64,000 bases of DNA from Chitinophagales bacterium. Lineage in GTDB: Bacteria > Bacteroidota > Bacteroidia > Chitinophagales > Chitinophagaceae. Shown here in pieces: positions 26,599-35,318 of the stretch (positions within the stretch are counted from its first letter, which is position 1; the number at the start of each line of letters is the position of its first letter). A program made the position numbers and the translations under genes. The notes beneath the pieces are model-generated. The model worked only from the letters and a program-made list of their open reading frames with translations, did not search any database and was not told the origin of the DNA. The stretch is taken from positions 124,001 through 188,000 of the forward strand of contig JAFLBI010000001.1 of NCBI GenBank assembly GCA_017303835.1, given 5' to 3'.

Positions 26599-27511
26599 GC
26601 ATATACTGTTTTTGATTGTATGGTCTTGTACTGCAGCCATTGCTCATGCGCAGGAGTTGCAGGCTAAGGTTAGCATCAATTCATCAAGAGTGAATTCTAC
26701 TGTTGATAGAAAAGTGTTTGTTACACTACAGAATCAATTGGCCAACTTGCTGAATAATCGAAAGTGGACGAATGATGTTTTCAAGCAACAGGAAAAAATT
26801 CAGTGTAGTTTTATTTTGAATATTGAAAGCGTAGAAAGTCAGAATCTTTTTAAAGCAACGCTGATCATTCAGGCTGCAAGGCCGGTATATCAATCCTCTT
26901 ATCAGGCAGCTTTGCTCAATTTTCAAGATCCTGATCTTTATTTTAAGTATCAGGAATTTCAACCTGTGGAATTTAATGAGAATAGGGTACAGGGATCAGA
27001 TCCGCTTGCCGCAAACCTAACTGCTGTTTTTGCTTTTTATGTGTACACCATTCTCGGATTGGATTACGATTCTTTTTCGCCAAAAGGCGGAGACGCTTTT
27101 TTTCAGAAAGCACAAAACATTGTGAATAATGCACCAGAAGGTAGAAATATCAGCGGCTGGCGCGTATTTGACGGATTACGCAATCGTTATTGGTTAAGCG
27201 AGAATATGCTGAACAGTCGGTATAATATCATCCATGATATTGTGTACTCATATTATAGATCAGGACTTGATAAACTTTACGCTAGTGAAAAGGATGCAAG
27301 GGCAAATATCCTGCAGTCTTTGATTCAGTTGCAGGCATTTAACCGTGAAAACCCCAATACCATGTTTTTGCAGGTCTTCATGCAAGGCAAGACAACAGAA
27401 TTGGTGGGCATTTTTAAGAAAGCTCCTGCACAGGAAAAATCGAGAGCATTGGATGTGTTAGGTACTATTGATATTGTCAATGCAGGTGTATATAAACAGG
27501 AATTGAAATGA
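26591..27511 (+). CDS. DUF4835 family protein (PorD-like)
   Basis: This 306-residue secreted protein starts at ATG 26591, 8 bp inside coaBC, with a signal peptide ending AIAHAQ. The long upstream open frame is a shadow of coaBC. It has the DUF4835 features RPVYQSSYQAALLNFQDPDL and a C-terminal LNRENPNT-like segment (AFNRENPNTMFLQVFMQGKT). DUF4835 proteins are annotated in Flavobacteriia as PorD and linked to type IX secretion. I have only the family resemblance as evidence. It is coupled to the next gene by ATGA. Confidence 0.75.
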   Translation: MGKHILFLIVWSCTAAIAHAQELQAKVSINSSRVNSTVDRKVFVTLQNQLANLLNNRKWTNDVFKQQEKIQCSFILNIESVESQNLFKATLIIQAARPVYQSSYQAALLNFQDPDLYFKYQEFQPVEFNENRVQGSDPLAANLTAVFAFYVYTILGLDYDSFSPKGGDAFFQKAQNIVNNAPEGRNISGWRVFDGLRNRYWLSENMLNSRYNIIHDIVYSYYRSGLDKLYASEKDARANILQSLIQLQAFNRENPNTMFLQVFMQGKTTELVGIFKKAPAQEKSRALDVLGTIDIVNAGVYKQELK

Positions 27512-27864
27512 GGAAGTATTTGATTGGAGTTTTCATTGCAATGATGGTACTTGCTTGCAGCAGTACCGGGAATGCGCCCATACCTGTTGATTCGATGAAA
27601 GTAATTGTGTGGGAAATGTCAGTTGCTGATGAGTGGTTCAACGAGGTGATGTTTAAAGATAGTGTGGCGCGCCAACAGAAACTGAATACTCAGTTGTATC
27701 AGAAGATTCTATCCTCACATAGCATATCCAGAAAAGGGTTTGAAGATGCGATGCGCTGGTATGAGCAAAGGCCTAAACAATACCTGGAGTTGATGGATTC
27801 AGCCGTGGCTTATGCCGTTCGTGCCAAAGAAATACCCCCTTCACAAGTAAAACCACGTAAGTAG
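27508..27864 (+). CDS. DUF4296 lipoprotein
   Basis: This 118-residue protein has a lipobox (MMVLACSS, Cys17). The body SMKVIVWEMSVADEWFN, then LYQKILSSHSISRKGFEDAM and RWYEQRPKQYLELMDSA, fits DUF4296, a small periplasm-facing lipoprotein family of Bacteroidota with unknown function. It overlaps DUF4835 by 4 bp (ATGA), so the two are co-translated. Confidence 0.75.
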   Translation: MRKYLIGVFIAMMVLACSSTGNAPIPVDSMKVIVWEMSVADEWFNEVMFKDSVARQQKLNTQLYQKILSSHSISRKGFEDAMRWYEQRPKQYLELMDSAVAYAVRAKEIPPSQVKPRK

Positions 27865-27876
27865 CGCTTAGCTGCC

Positions 27877-27884
27877 TATTTTTG
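27877..27884 (+). promoter_or_regulatory. -7 box of scoAB
   Basis: TATTTTTG lies 17 nt before the scoA ATG. No good -33 TTG is seen at the right distance. Confidence 0.5.
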
Positions 27885-27901
27885 CCTCCAAATTTTGCCA
27901 T

Positions 27902-28606
27902 ATGAATAAACTCGTTGCATCTGCTGATGCGGCTGTTGCCGATATTCGTGACGGTGCCACCCTCATGCTGGGCGGTTTTGGCCTCAATGGTATTCCAGAA
28001 AATTGTATAGCAGCATTGGTGAGAAGTGGTGTAAAGGACCTTACCTGTATTTCCAATAACGCAGGGGTGGATGATTTTGGTTTGGGCTTGTTGTTGAAGA
28101 CAAGACAAATCAGAAAGATGATGAGCAGTTATGTGGGTGAGAATGCAGAATTTGAAAGGCAATTGTTACAGGGTGAGTTAGAGGTTGATTTGATTCCACA
28201 GGGTACGCTGGCAACCAGAATTCAAATGGCTGGTATGGGCATTCCTGCTTTCTTTACACCTGCCGGATATGGAACAGAAATTGCCGAAGGCAAAGAAATA
28301 CGTGAGTTTAACGGGAAAAAATACCTGATGGAGCATGCTTTGCATGCTGATTTTGCTATTGTAAAAGCCTGGAAGGGCGATACCATGGGTAATCTCGTAT
28401 TCAGAAAAAGTACCAGAAACTTTTCTACTTCAATGGCTAAAGCTGGCTCCATTACTATTGCAGAAGTTGAAGAGTTGGTACAGCCTGGTGAGATTGATCC
28501 TGATCATGTAGATGTAGCAGGTGTATATGTTCACCGCATTTTTCAAGGCAATAATTATGAAAAGCGTATTGAGCGCAGAACAGTACGTATTCAATCAAAC
28601 AATTAA
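27902..28606 (+). CDS. scoA: 3-oxoacid CoA-transferase subunit A
   Basis: This 234-residue protein has the CoA-transferase A-subunit motif [20 protein letters not shown] and the conserved [20 protein letters not shown] and [20 protein letters not shown] segments. With subunit B it moves CoA from succinyl-CoA to acetoacetate or a similar acid, feeding ketone-type acids into acetyl-CoA. The two genes are 11 nt apart. Confidence 0.93.
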   Translation: MNKLVASADAAVADIRDGATLMLGGFGLNGIPENCIAALVRSGVKDLTCISNNAGVDDFGLGLLLKTRQIRKMMSSYVGENAEFERQLLQGELEVDLIPQGTLATRIQMAGMGIPAFFTPAGYGTEIAEGKEIREFNGKKYLMEHALHADFAIVKAWKGDTMGNLVFRKSTRNFSTSMAKAGSITIAEVEELVQPGEIDPDHVDVAGVYVHRIFQGNNYEKRIERRTVRIQSNN

Positions 28607-28617
28607 AAGCAAGTAAG

Positions 28618-29274
28618 ATGGCTTTGGATAAATATGGTATTGCGAAACGTATTGCAAAGGAGTTGCGCCAGGGTATGTATGTAAACCTGGGTATTGGTAT
28701 TCCAACATTGGTAGCCAATTTTATTCCAGAAGGCATGACCGTTGTATTGCAAAGTGAGAATGGAATTCTGGGAATGGGCCCTTATCCTGAAGAGGCAGCA
28801 ATTGATGCAGACTTGATCAATGCAGGTAAGGAAACGGTTACCGTCATTCCCGGTGGTGCTTTTTTTGATAGCGCTGAAAGCTTTGGTATGATTCGTGCCG
28901 GAAAAATTGACCTTACGGTGCTTGGCGCGATGGAAGTGAGTGATCAGGGTGATATTGCCAACTGGAAAATACCTGGTAAAATGGTGAAGGGTATGGGTGG
29001 TGCTATGGATCTGGTGGCCAGTGCGAGAAACATCATCGTCGCCATGATGCATACCAATCCAAAGGGAGAAAGTAAATTATTACCAGCATGTACTTTGCCA
29101 CTCACCGGTGTAGGTTGTGTTAAAAAAGTTGTGACTGAATTAGCTGCATTGGATATTACGCCGGAAGGTTTTCTGCTGAGAGAACGTGCGCCCGGTGTAA
29201 GTGTGGAAGAGATTGTTGCGAAAACAGCTGGTAAGCTCGTTGTACCTGATCATGTTCCCGAAATGGTGCTGTAA
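28618..29274 (+). CDS. scoB: 3-oxoacid CoA-transferase subunit B
   Basis: This 218-residue protein contains the catalytic Glu in [13 protein letters not shown], which forms the glutamyl-CoA intermediate, and [20 protein letters not shown]. It also has the ending [20 protein letters not shown]. It forms the heteromeric transferase with scoA, directly upstream. Confidence 0.93.
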   Translation: MALDKYGIAKRIAKELRQGMYVNLGIGIPTLVANFIPEGMTVVLQSENGILGMGPYPEEAAIDADLINAGKETVTVIPGGAFFDSAESFGMIRAGKIDLTVLGAMEVSDQGDIANWKIPGKMVKGMGGAMDLVASARNIIVAMMHTNPKGESKLLPACTLPLTGVGCVKKVVTELAALDITPEGFLLRERAPGVSVEEIVAKTAGKLVVPDHVPEMVL

Positions 29275-29294
29275 GTAAAAGCCGCTCAATGCTG

Positions 29295-29302
29295 TATATT
29301 TG
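29295..29302 (+). promoter_or_regulatory. -7 box of the purine nucleoside phosphorylase gene
   Basis: TATATTTG lies 17 nt before the ATG. A matching -33 TTG is not visible. Confidence 0.5.
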
Positions 29303-29319
29303 CGGATTAATTTTTTACT

Positions 29320-30141
29320 ATGTCGCAATTGATGCAGCAATTACAAGAGACAGCAAATTTTATTCGATCCAGGTTTAATGCTTCCGCAAGTATTGGAATT
29401 ATTCTTGGTAGTGGACTTAGCAATCTGGCCGAAAAGATTGAAGTAGCTGCATCTATTCCATACGCAGAAATTCCCCATTTTCCTGTAAGTACAGTAGAAG
29501 GCCATAGTGGTAAACTTATTCTCGGTAAACTAGGTGGTAAGGATGTATTGGTTATGGCCGGTCGCTTTCACTTCTATGAAGGCTACACAGCACAGCAGGT
29601 GGCTTATCCTGTTCGCGTAATGCGTATGCTGGGAATTGAAACCCTGTTACTGAGCAATGCAGCTGGTGGTGTTAACCCCATGTTCAATGTTGGTGATTTG
29701 ATGGTCATCAATGACCATATCAGTTTCTTTACGCCCAATCCATTATTGGGTAAGAATGAAGATGAACTGGGCGTGCGCTTTCCCGATATGAGTGAGCCTT
29801 ACAGTAAAGAGTTGATCCAACAATTAACGACGATTGCAGATGCTAACAATATCTCGCTACATTATGGTGTCTACACAGGCGTAACTGGTCCTACTTTTGA
29901 AACACGTGCAGAATACAAACTGATTAAAGCCGTAGGAGGTGATGCAGTTGGTATGAGTACGGTACAGGAAGTAATTACAGCTGTGCATTGTGGTATGCGC
30001 ATTGCTGCTGTGAGTGTGATTACCGATCTTGGTATCCGTGAAGAAGAGAATGTGATTACACATGAGGAAGTACTGGAAGCTGCCCGTAATGCTGAACCTA
30101 AACTGACGCTGCTCTTCACTGAGTTGATCCGTTCACTCTGA
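29320..30141 (+). CDS. purine-nucleoside phosphorylase
   Basis: This 273-residue trimeric-type (PNP/MTAP class) enzyme splits purine nucleosides with phosphate for base salvage. Motifs seen are GIILGSGLSNLAEKIE, STVEGHSGKLILGKL (phosphate His), GRFHFYEGYT, LLSNAAGGVNP and the purine-site TGPTFETRAEYK with VGMSTVQEVITAVHCGM. An Asn/Glu pair (DLGIREEENVITHEEV) follows. It resembles PunA/DeoD-class II enzymes. Confidence 0.93.
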   Translation: MSQLMQQLQETANFIRSRFNASASIGIILGSGLSNLAEKIEVAASIPYAEIPHFPVSTVEGHSGKLILGKLGGKDVLVMAGRFHFYEGYTAQQVAYPVRVMRMLGIETLLLSNAAGGVNPMFNVGDLMVINDHISFFTPNPLLGKNEDELGVRFPDMSEPYSKELIQQLTTIADANNISLHYGVYTGVTGPTFETRAEYKLIKAVGGDAVGMSTVQEVITAVHCGMRIAAVSVITDLGIREEENVITHEEVLEAARNAEPKLTLLFTELIRSL

Positions 30142-30188
30142 TCAGTCTTAGCCTTTTGTTTACAGCATAAGGAGTACATTACAGCCGA

Positions 30189-32255
30189 ATGTTCCCGAAT
30201 CGTTCCATATCATACTTGCTGCTCCTGCTCATGCTTGTAGCTAGCAGTACTGTATATGCCCAAGTGCGTCCAAGAGCAATCACAGACAGACCAGCCAGCG
30301 CATCCGGTAATAACAACATCGCTTACGATCGGAATGGCAGGCCCATGCGTGCGCAGAAAGGAAATGATTCATTAGCAAAAAGAGATCGTTATGCAGATTC
30401 TATTACGATCTTTTACAAGTATTATGATTCTTCTGCCAATAGAACCCTAGACTCCTCTATCAATGATTATTATAAGCGCTTTCCTTTTCATTGGACGTAC
30501 AATCACTTAGGGAATATGGGTACTGCTGCGCAATCACTGGTATTTCGTCCGCTGATGCAGGCAGGCTGGGATCCTGGTTTTCATCAATATGATGTCTATA
30601 ATTTCTCTTTACAAAACACCAGATTCTTTCAAACCACCAGGCCTTACACTGAATTTGGTTATGCGCTTGGTAAACGTTCTGAGCAATTGATAGACTTGAT
30701 TCACACACAGAACAGAAAAGACAATTTCAATTTTTCCATTGAATATCGTTTCAGTAATTCCCAGGGAGATTATCAGGTGCAGAATGCCACTGTCAATAAC
30801 CTGCGCCTTACTGCTCAATACAAATCACGCAACAGAAAGTATGGGTTGCAATTCGTGTATTTGTCCAACAAAAATGCTTCATCGGAAAATGGTGGACTCA
30901 TCAATCCAGCCCGATTAGATTCACTGAACAATATTGATGATCCCTTTACGCAACCTACACGCATTGGCAATCCGGCTGTACGGAGAGGAAATCCGTTCAA
31001 TACTACCGTGTTTACAGGCAATACGTATAAGTACAGCACATTTCTCGTTAGGCATTATTTGGACTTTGGGAAGAAGGATTCTATCGTAGTTGATTCTGTT
31101 GTTACCAGAATTTTTTATCCAAGATTTCGTGTGGAGCATGTAGCACAATTGTCACAACAAGACTATCTCTTCTCAGATATCGCTGCCGATTCCACACGCT
31201 ATAAACAGTACTTTAATTATTCCGTACGAAATATTGCGAATGGAGATACTATTCGTTTCCGAGACAATTGGTTGAATATTCGTAATGAATTCAGTTTACT
31301 TACATTCCCAGATAAACAGAATCAGAATCAGTTTATTAAAACCGGCATAGGTGTACAGAATTTATTTGGCAAGTTTGGTTATACCGGTGCAGTAAAAGAG
31401 CAGTTCTATAATCTATATGGAATAGGTGAGTATCGCAATAGAAGTCGTAATCAGGTATGGGATATTGAAGCAACAGGTAAGTTGTATCTGGTGGGTTTGA
31501 ATGCAGGCGATTATGCAGTAAATCTTCGCTTACAGAAATTGATCCGTCAAAAACGTGATGCATTGGAGTTGGCTTTTCAAAATGTGAACAGGACACCGAG
31601 TTTTGTTTTCGATAATCAATCCAGCATTCCTAATACAATTAGTGGGGGGCTTAATAAAGAGAATGTTACCAAAATTGCTGCGGGCTACTTCAATAGTAAA
31701 TTGCAGTTAAAGCTCTATGGAAACCTATATCTGGTAAGTAATTATACCTATGCAGATAGTTTCTTTAAGGCACAGCAAGAAGCAACGCTTTTTCAGGTCT
31801 TACATGTTGGAGCCGAGAAGCAATTCAAACTGGCCAGACATGTAAACTGGTATTTGGAAGCACATATACAACAGACCACAGGTAAACCACCTGTGAATCT
31901 GCCTTTACTTTTGACTAGAAGCCGTATTGCGTTTGAGGGAAATTTCTTTACCAATCTGTTTCTTTCCACGGGGTTGGAACTACGTTATTTCACGCCGTAT
32001 AGAGGCAATGGATATAGTCCTTTTGTTGGTTTGTTCTATTTCCAAGATCAGTTCAGTTTGGAGAACAGACCTGATGCCAATTTCTTTTTTCACTTCAGAA
32101 TCAAGAGTTTCAAGGGTTTTGTAAGAATTGAGCAGCTGAATACCCTGATACCTTCAGGTAAACGCCCAGCCAGCAGATACAACTTTGTTGCAGAAAATTA
32201 CCCCAATACTGGTTTATGGCCGAGACTGGGTGTGTGGTGGAATTTCGTCAATTAG
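30189..32255 (+). CDS. putative porin (Porin_10 type)
   Basis: This 688-residue outer-membrane protein has a signal peptide ending TVYAQ. Its N-terminal part contains DSITIFYKYYDSSANRTLDS and HWTYNHLGNMGTAAQSLVF, followed by many amphipathic strands, which fits the Bacteroidota putative porin family (Porin_10). It ends PRLGVWWNFVN with an aromatic-rich last strand. The substrate is unknown. It is probably monocistronic; the next gene has its own promoter. Confidence 0.8.
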   Translation: MFPNRSISYLLLLLMLVASSTVYAQVRPRAITDRPASASGNNNIAYDRNGRPMRAQKGNDSLAKRDRYADSITIFYKYYDSSANRTLDSSINDYYKRFPFHWTYNHLGNMGTAAQSLVFRPLMQAGWDPGFHQYDVYNFSLQNTRFFQTTRPYTEFGYALGKRSEQLIDLIHTQNRKDNFNFSIEYRFSNSQGDYQVQNATVNNLRLTAQYKSRNRKYGLQFVYLSNKNASSENGGLINPARLDSLNNIDDPFTQPTRIGNPAVRRGNPFNTTVFTGNTYKYSTFLVRHYLDFGKKDSIVVDSVVTRIFYPRFRVEHVAQLSQQDYLFSDIAADSTRYKQYFNYSVRNIANGDTIRFRDNWLNIRNEFSLLTFPDKQNQNQFIKTGIGVQNLFGKFGYTGAVKEQFYNLYGIGEYRNRSRNQVWDIEATGKLYLVGLNAGDYAVNLRLQKLIRQKRDALELAFQNVNRTPSFVFDNQSSIPNTISGGLNKENVTKIAAGYFNSKLQLKLYGNLYLVSNYTYADSFFKAQQEATLFQVLHVGAEKQFKLARHVNWYLEAHIQQTTGKPPVNLPLLLTRSRIAFEGNFFTNLFLSTGLELRYFTPYRGNGYSPFVGLFYFQDQFSLENRPDANFFFHFRIKSFKGFVRIEQLNTLIPSGKRPASRYNFVAENYPNTGLWPRLGVWWNFVN

Positions 32256-32277
32256 TATTTTAACAGATTATAAAAGC

Positions 32278-32307
32278 TTGGCGGTATACCCCATTGCCCT
32301 ATTTTTG
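32278..32307 (+). promoter_or_regulatory. promoter at the start of the metal island
   Basis: TTG (32278-32280) and TATTTTTG (32300-32307) are separated by 19 bp, a near-ideal Bacteroidota promoter. The ATG of the next gene lies just 5 nt beyond, so the transcript should be nearly leaderless. Confidence 0.8.
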
Positions 32308-32312
32308 CTTCC

Positions 32313-32696
32313 ATGAAGCGTTTTCTCGTTGCCATCATTGCATTACTCTACTTTACCGTTAGTAGCGGTTTTGTAGTGAATTTGCATTACTGCATGGGAA
32401 AACTGCGCGCACAAAAAATTGCAGTGTCTGCCAAGAAAATGTGTGCGTGTAAAAAAGCCGAGGATAAAAAAGGCTGTTGCAAGACCAGTGCAAAAGTGGT
32501 TAAGCTGGAAGATAAGCACCAGATTAGCTCAGTTGCCTACAATATATTAGTTCCTGTGATTTACCTGCCTGCTAGGCAATTTGACCTTTCTGCACTTCTC
32601 TTTCAGGAATCAGAAAAGTTACAAGCATATGCTGCAAATGCGCCTCCGCAGTCTGAAGCTCCATTGAACATACTTTATTGTGTTTTCAGAATTTGA
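32313..32696 (+). CDS. HYC_CC_PP family protein
   Basis: This 127-residue exported or membrane-anchored protein carries the three marks after which the family is named. They are HYC (residues 25-27, in NLHYCMGK), CC (55-56, in KKGCCKTSAK) and PP (111-112). Extra Cys at 44 and 46 (MCACKKAEDK) make a possible metal site. By family knowledge these proteins occur beside heavy-metal genes in Bacteroidota, as here, but the biochemical role is not known to me. It is the first gene of the metal island. Confidence 0.82.
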   Translation: MKRFLVAIIALLYFTVSSGFVVNLHYCMGKLRAQKIAVSAKKMCACKKAEDKKGCCKTSAKVVKLEDKHQISSVAYNILVPVIYLPARQFDLSALLFQESEKLQAYAANAPPQSEAPLNILYCVFRI

Positions 32697-32767
32697 TACT
32701 GTTCTATTTCCCATCGTTAAGCCAATCGGCTGAATAGACAAATATTATCAAATTCAAATTATTGATC

Positions 32768-33394
32768 ATGAAAACACAAATTCTCGCACTTTTAAGTGCA
32801 TTCGTATTATTCTCCTTTTCTTCTTTCGCTCAGGTTAAAAAAACAAACAGCGCAACCCTGAAAGTATGGGGTAATTGCGGTATGTGTAAAGCACGTATCG
32901 AAAAAGCTGCTAAAGCTGCAGGTGCAACAAGTGCAGTATGGAATGAAGAGAGCAAAATGCTTACTTATAAGTACGCAAGTGCTGCTACCGCCAAGAAGGT
33001 AGAAGCTGCTGTTGCAAATGTTGGACACGATACAGAAAACCTGACAGCTCCTGATGCTGTTTATGCTCAATTACATGAGTGCTGCAAATACGACAGAAAG
33101 AATGCAACTGCAAAAGAAGGTGATGCTTGTTGTGCAGATAAGGAAAAATGTACCAAAGATTGCTGTAAAGCAACTGTAGCAGGCGCTGATGCAAAAATGG
33201 ATTGCTGCAAGGATAAAGAAGCCTGTGCTAAGCAAGACTGTTGCAAAAAGGCAGATGCAACTGCAATGGCTTGTTGTAAGGATAAAGCCAGTTGTGGTAA
33301 AGAAGGCTGTTGCAAGCCTGATATGAGCTGTTGCAAGACAACAGATGGCAAGCACGACTGTTGCAAAGACGGTAAATCCTGCTGCGCTAAATAA
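32768..33394 (+). CDS. periplasmic HMA-domain protein with metallothionein-like Cys-rich tail
   Basis: This 208-residue protein starts at ATG 32768 (a TTG two codons earlier is unlikely). The signal peptide ends SSFAQ. Residues 28-92 are a heavy-metal-associated domain with the metal site GNCGMC (Cys37, Cys40). From residue 105 the tail has 23 Cys in about 100 residues. They are arranged in three near-repeats CCxDKxxCxKxxCCK (from 121, 146 and 169) and three further CC pairs, with many Lys. This suggests binding of several soft metal ions outside the cytoplasm. It is flanked by metal-related genes. Confidence 0.85.
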   Translation: MKTQILALLSAFVLFSFSSFAQVKKTNSATLKVWGNCGMCKARIEKAAKAAGATSAVWNEESKMLTYKYASAATAKKVEAAVANVGHDTENLTAPDAVYAQLHECCKYDRKNATAKEGDACCADKEKCTKDCCKATVAGADAKMDCCKDKEACAKQDCCKKADATAMACCKDKASCGKEGCCKPDMSCCKTTDGKHDCCKDGKSCCAK

Positions 33395-33417
33395 TCGTAA
33401 TTATTCATTATTAAGAT

Positions 33418-33442
33418 AGCATACCGGCATTGCCGGTATGCT
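33418..33442 (+). terminator. terminator-like hairpin after the Cys-rich gene
   Basis: A perfect 11-bp stem AGCATACCGGC / GCCGGTATGCT with a 3-nt loop is followed by TCTGCTTA. The T-run is weak, so it may only dampen transcription of the next gene, which starts 20 nt later. Confidence 0.65.
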
Positions 33443-33461
33443 TCTGCTTATATCATTTACT

Positions 33462-34007
33462 ATGAAAAAATTTTCTCTTCTGTTAGGTATTGTGTTGGCC
33501 AGTATTACGGTTCAAGCACAATTCAGTTCTGCTAAGCTGCAGGCCAGTGGCTTAACCTGCTCACTTTGTTCTAAAGCTATTTTCAAAGCATTAACTGCCA
33601 TACCTTTTGTAGATAAAGTAGAAGCAGATGTGGCTACATCAGGCTTTGATATTACATTCAAAGAGGGTGCAAATATGGATGCAGATCTACTGAAAAAAGC
33701 AGTTACTGATGCCGGGTTTTCTGTGGCGGCACTTAAGGTTAAAGCTAAATTGGATGGGGTAGCTGTTCAGAATGACGCACATCTAACCATTCAGGGTAAG
33801 ACTTATCACTTCATGAATGTAAAGCCACAAACGCTGAAGGGTAATGTTGAGTTAACCATTCTGGATAAGAATTTTGTTCCAGCTAAAGACTATAAGAAGA
33901 ATGCCCAATACACCAAAATGAAGTGCTACAATACAGGTGTAATGGAAGCTTGCTGCAACAAAACCAGTAATACTTCAGGTACACGCGTTTTTCACGTAAC
34001 CATCTGA
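33462..34007 (+). CDS. secreted HMA-domain protein
   Basis: This 181-residue protein starts at ATG 33462, where a signal peptide (MKKFSLLLGIVLASITVQAQ) begins. The N-terminal HMA domain has ASGLTCSLCSKAI with the CxxC pair at 33 and 36. The C-terminal half is not recognised but contains Cys155 and Cys164-165 (MKCYNTGVMEACCNKTSN), which may form a second metal site. It is next to the barrel protein gene (4 nt apart), so the two are probably co-transcribed. Confidence 0.82.
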   Translation: MKKFSLLLGIVLASITVQAQFSSAKLQASGLTCSLCSKAIFKALTAIPFVDKVEADVATSGFDITFKEGANMDADLLKKAVTDAGFSVAALKVKAKLDGVAVQNDAHLTIQGKTYHFMNVKPQTLKGNVELTILDKNFVPAKDYKKNAQYTKMKCYNTGVMEACCNKTSNTSGTRVFHVTI

Positions 34008-34011
34008 TTCT

Positions 34012-34890
34012 ATGCGCAAATTAATATGGATTATTAGCCTGGCCTTTTTGATACAAAATGTTCAGGCTCAGGAATTATACATTTTTACAGAACCAGCCAG
34101 CAATGTACCTGCCAAATCAACGGTAATGCGTCTGAATGGTATGCATATGCCGATGCAGTTCGATAACAGCACGAGTTCCAGGGTAATGGTAGAAGCTATG
34201 TTTGGATTGAACAGTAAATGGATGCTGAAGCTAAATACAACAGCATCTGATATGTTTCAATCCAGATATAAGGTAGAAGGTGCAAGTGCGTATGTAAAAT
34301 ATCGTTTCTTAAGCAATGATGGTCTGCATAGTCATTTTCGCATGGCTGCCTATGGAAAGGTTTCCTTAGTTGGTAATCCAGCCAGTATGTCAAGAACAGA
34401 AGTGCACAATTTACCCGGTGGCGGCCAGCATACGGTTAAATATCAGCACTACACAAATGACCTAAACCTGGATGGTACACAAAGTGGTTGGAGTATGGGT
34501 TTGATTGGTACCCAGCTCTTACATAAACTGGCGGTGTCTGGTAGTCTTGCTTATACTAGAAGAATGGATAATCTTGGTGGAAATAAGTTTACGGCCTTGG
34601 ATGCACGTTCAGCTATGATGTATAGTTTATCTGCTGGATACTTGGTGTTTCCCAAGTCTTATAAAAACTATAAGCAAGTTAACTTCAACCTTTATACAGA
34701 GTTTCTTGGCGGCAGTTTGTTAGACAAGTCGGGCAGTTTTTTAGATATGGCCCCGGCAGTTCAGCTGATTTTCAACAGTACGGTCAAGCTGAATGCTGCC
34801 TATCGTTTTCAATTAAGCGGTAATGTTGACCGTTACAATACCAAGCAATTCCTGATTGGTATTGACTGGTCCTTCCTGAACACCTTTTGA
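34012..34890 (+). CDS. outer-membrane beta-barrel protein of the metal island
   Basis: This 292-residue protein has a signal peptide ending QNVQAQ. The body consists of alternating strands ending in YNTKQFLIGIDWSFLNTF, typical of an outer-membrane barrel. The early region is rich in Met and His (VMRLNGMHMPMQFDN, SHFRMAAYGK, GGGQHTVKYQHY), which suits a metal-linked channel or sensor, but this is inference. I recognise no named family. It lies 4 nt after the HMA gene. Confidence 0.65.
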   Translation: MRKLIWIISLAFLIQNVQAQELYIFTEPASNVPAKSTVMRLNGMHMPMQFDNSTSSRVMVEAMFGLNSKWMLKLNTTASDMFQSRYKVEGASAYVKYRFLSNDGLHSHFRMAAYGKVSLVGNPASMSRTEVHNLPGGGQHTVKYQHYTNDLNLDGTQSGWSMGLIGTQLLHKLAVSGSLAYTRRMDNLGGNKFTALDARSAMMYSLSAGYLVFPKSYKNYKQVNFNLYTEFLGGSLLDKSGSFLDMAPAVQLIFNSTVKLNAAYRFQLSGNVDRYNTKQFLIGIDWSFLNTF

Positions 34891-34913
34891 TTTTTATCAT
34901 ATGATGAAGTCCA

Positions 34914-34943
34914 CCGCATTGCTTACATTTGTAAGCAATGCGG
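34914..34943 (+). promoter_or_regulatory. perfect palindrome with cop-box core over promoter and start codon
   Basis: CCGCATTGCTTAC (34914-34926), spacer ATTT, then its exact complement (34931-34943). The centre reads TACATTTGTA, which matches the cop-box consensus TACAnnTGTA bound by CopY/BlaI-type repressors. The same bases contain a -7 box TACATTTG (34924-34931), and the right arm contains the ATG (34938) of the next gene. A repressor bound here would block the promoter; as RNA the stem would hide the start codon. Confidence 0.6.
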
Positions 34944-35318
34944 AAATGGGCTGTCATATGTTTAGTCTTTGTCTATACATTCGGTACAACCGATGCGTAT
35001 CAGCTTTTGAAACTGCCCATCATGCTCCAGCATTTTGTAGAGCATCGAAAAGAAGATCCAAAGATTAGCTTTACTGCGTTTCTGCGCATGCACTATGCAG
35101 ACAAAATGGTAGTTGATGATGATTTTTCCCGTGACATGCAGCTGCCATTTAAAACAGCTGAAGCTTGTTGTGTTGCTACCCCAGTAAGTATGCCTGCCCA
35201 ATGGGTCAGCATTGAGGTACCGCATCCCATAGTGCTTCAGCAAGAATTTTTTCTCTTTGATGAACCCGTTGATTATTCACTGATTCACGGCGATATTTTT
35301 CAGCCTCCACGTGCTTAG
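34938..35318 (+). CDS. small conserved protein preceding the RND pump
   Basis: This 126-residue protein has a probable N-terminal signal or anchor (MRKWAVICLVFVYTFGTTDA). It contains YQLLKLPIMLQHFVEHRKED and FLRMHYADK, then DMQLPFK with a Cys pair (77-78), and ends FQPPRA. I recognise this pattern from hypothetical proteins found just upstream of CzcA/CusA genes in Bacteroidota, but no function is known to me. The start codon lies in the palindromic operator-like site. Confidence 0.7.
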   Translation: MRKWAVICLVFVYTFGTTDAYQLLKLPIMLQHFVEHRKEDPKISFTAFLRMHYADKMVVDDDFSRDMQLPFKTAEACCVATPVSMPAQWVSIEVPHPIVLQQEFFLFDEPVDYSLIHGDIFQPPRA

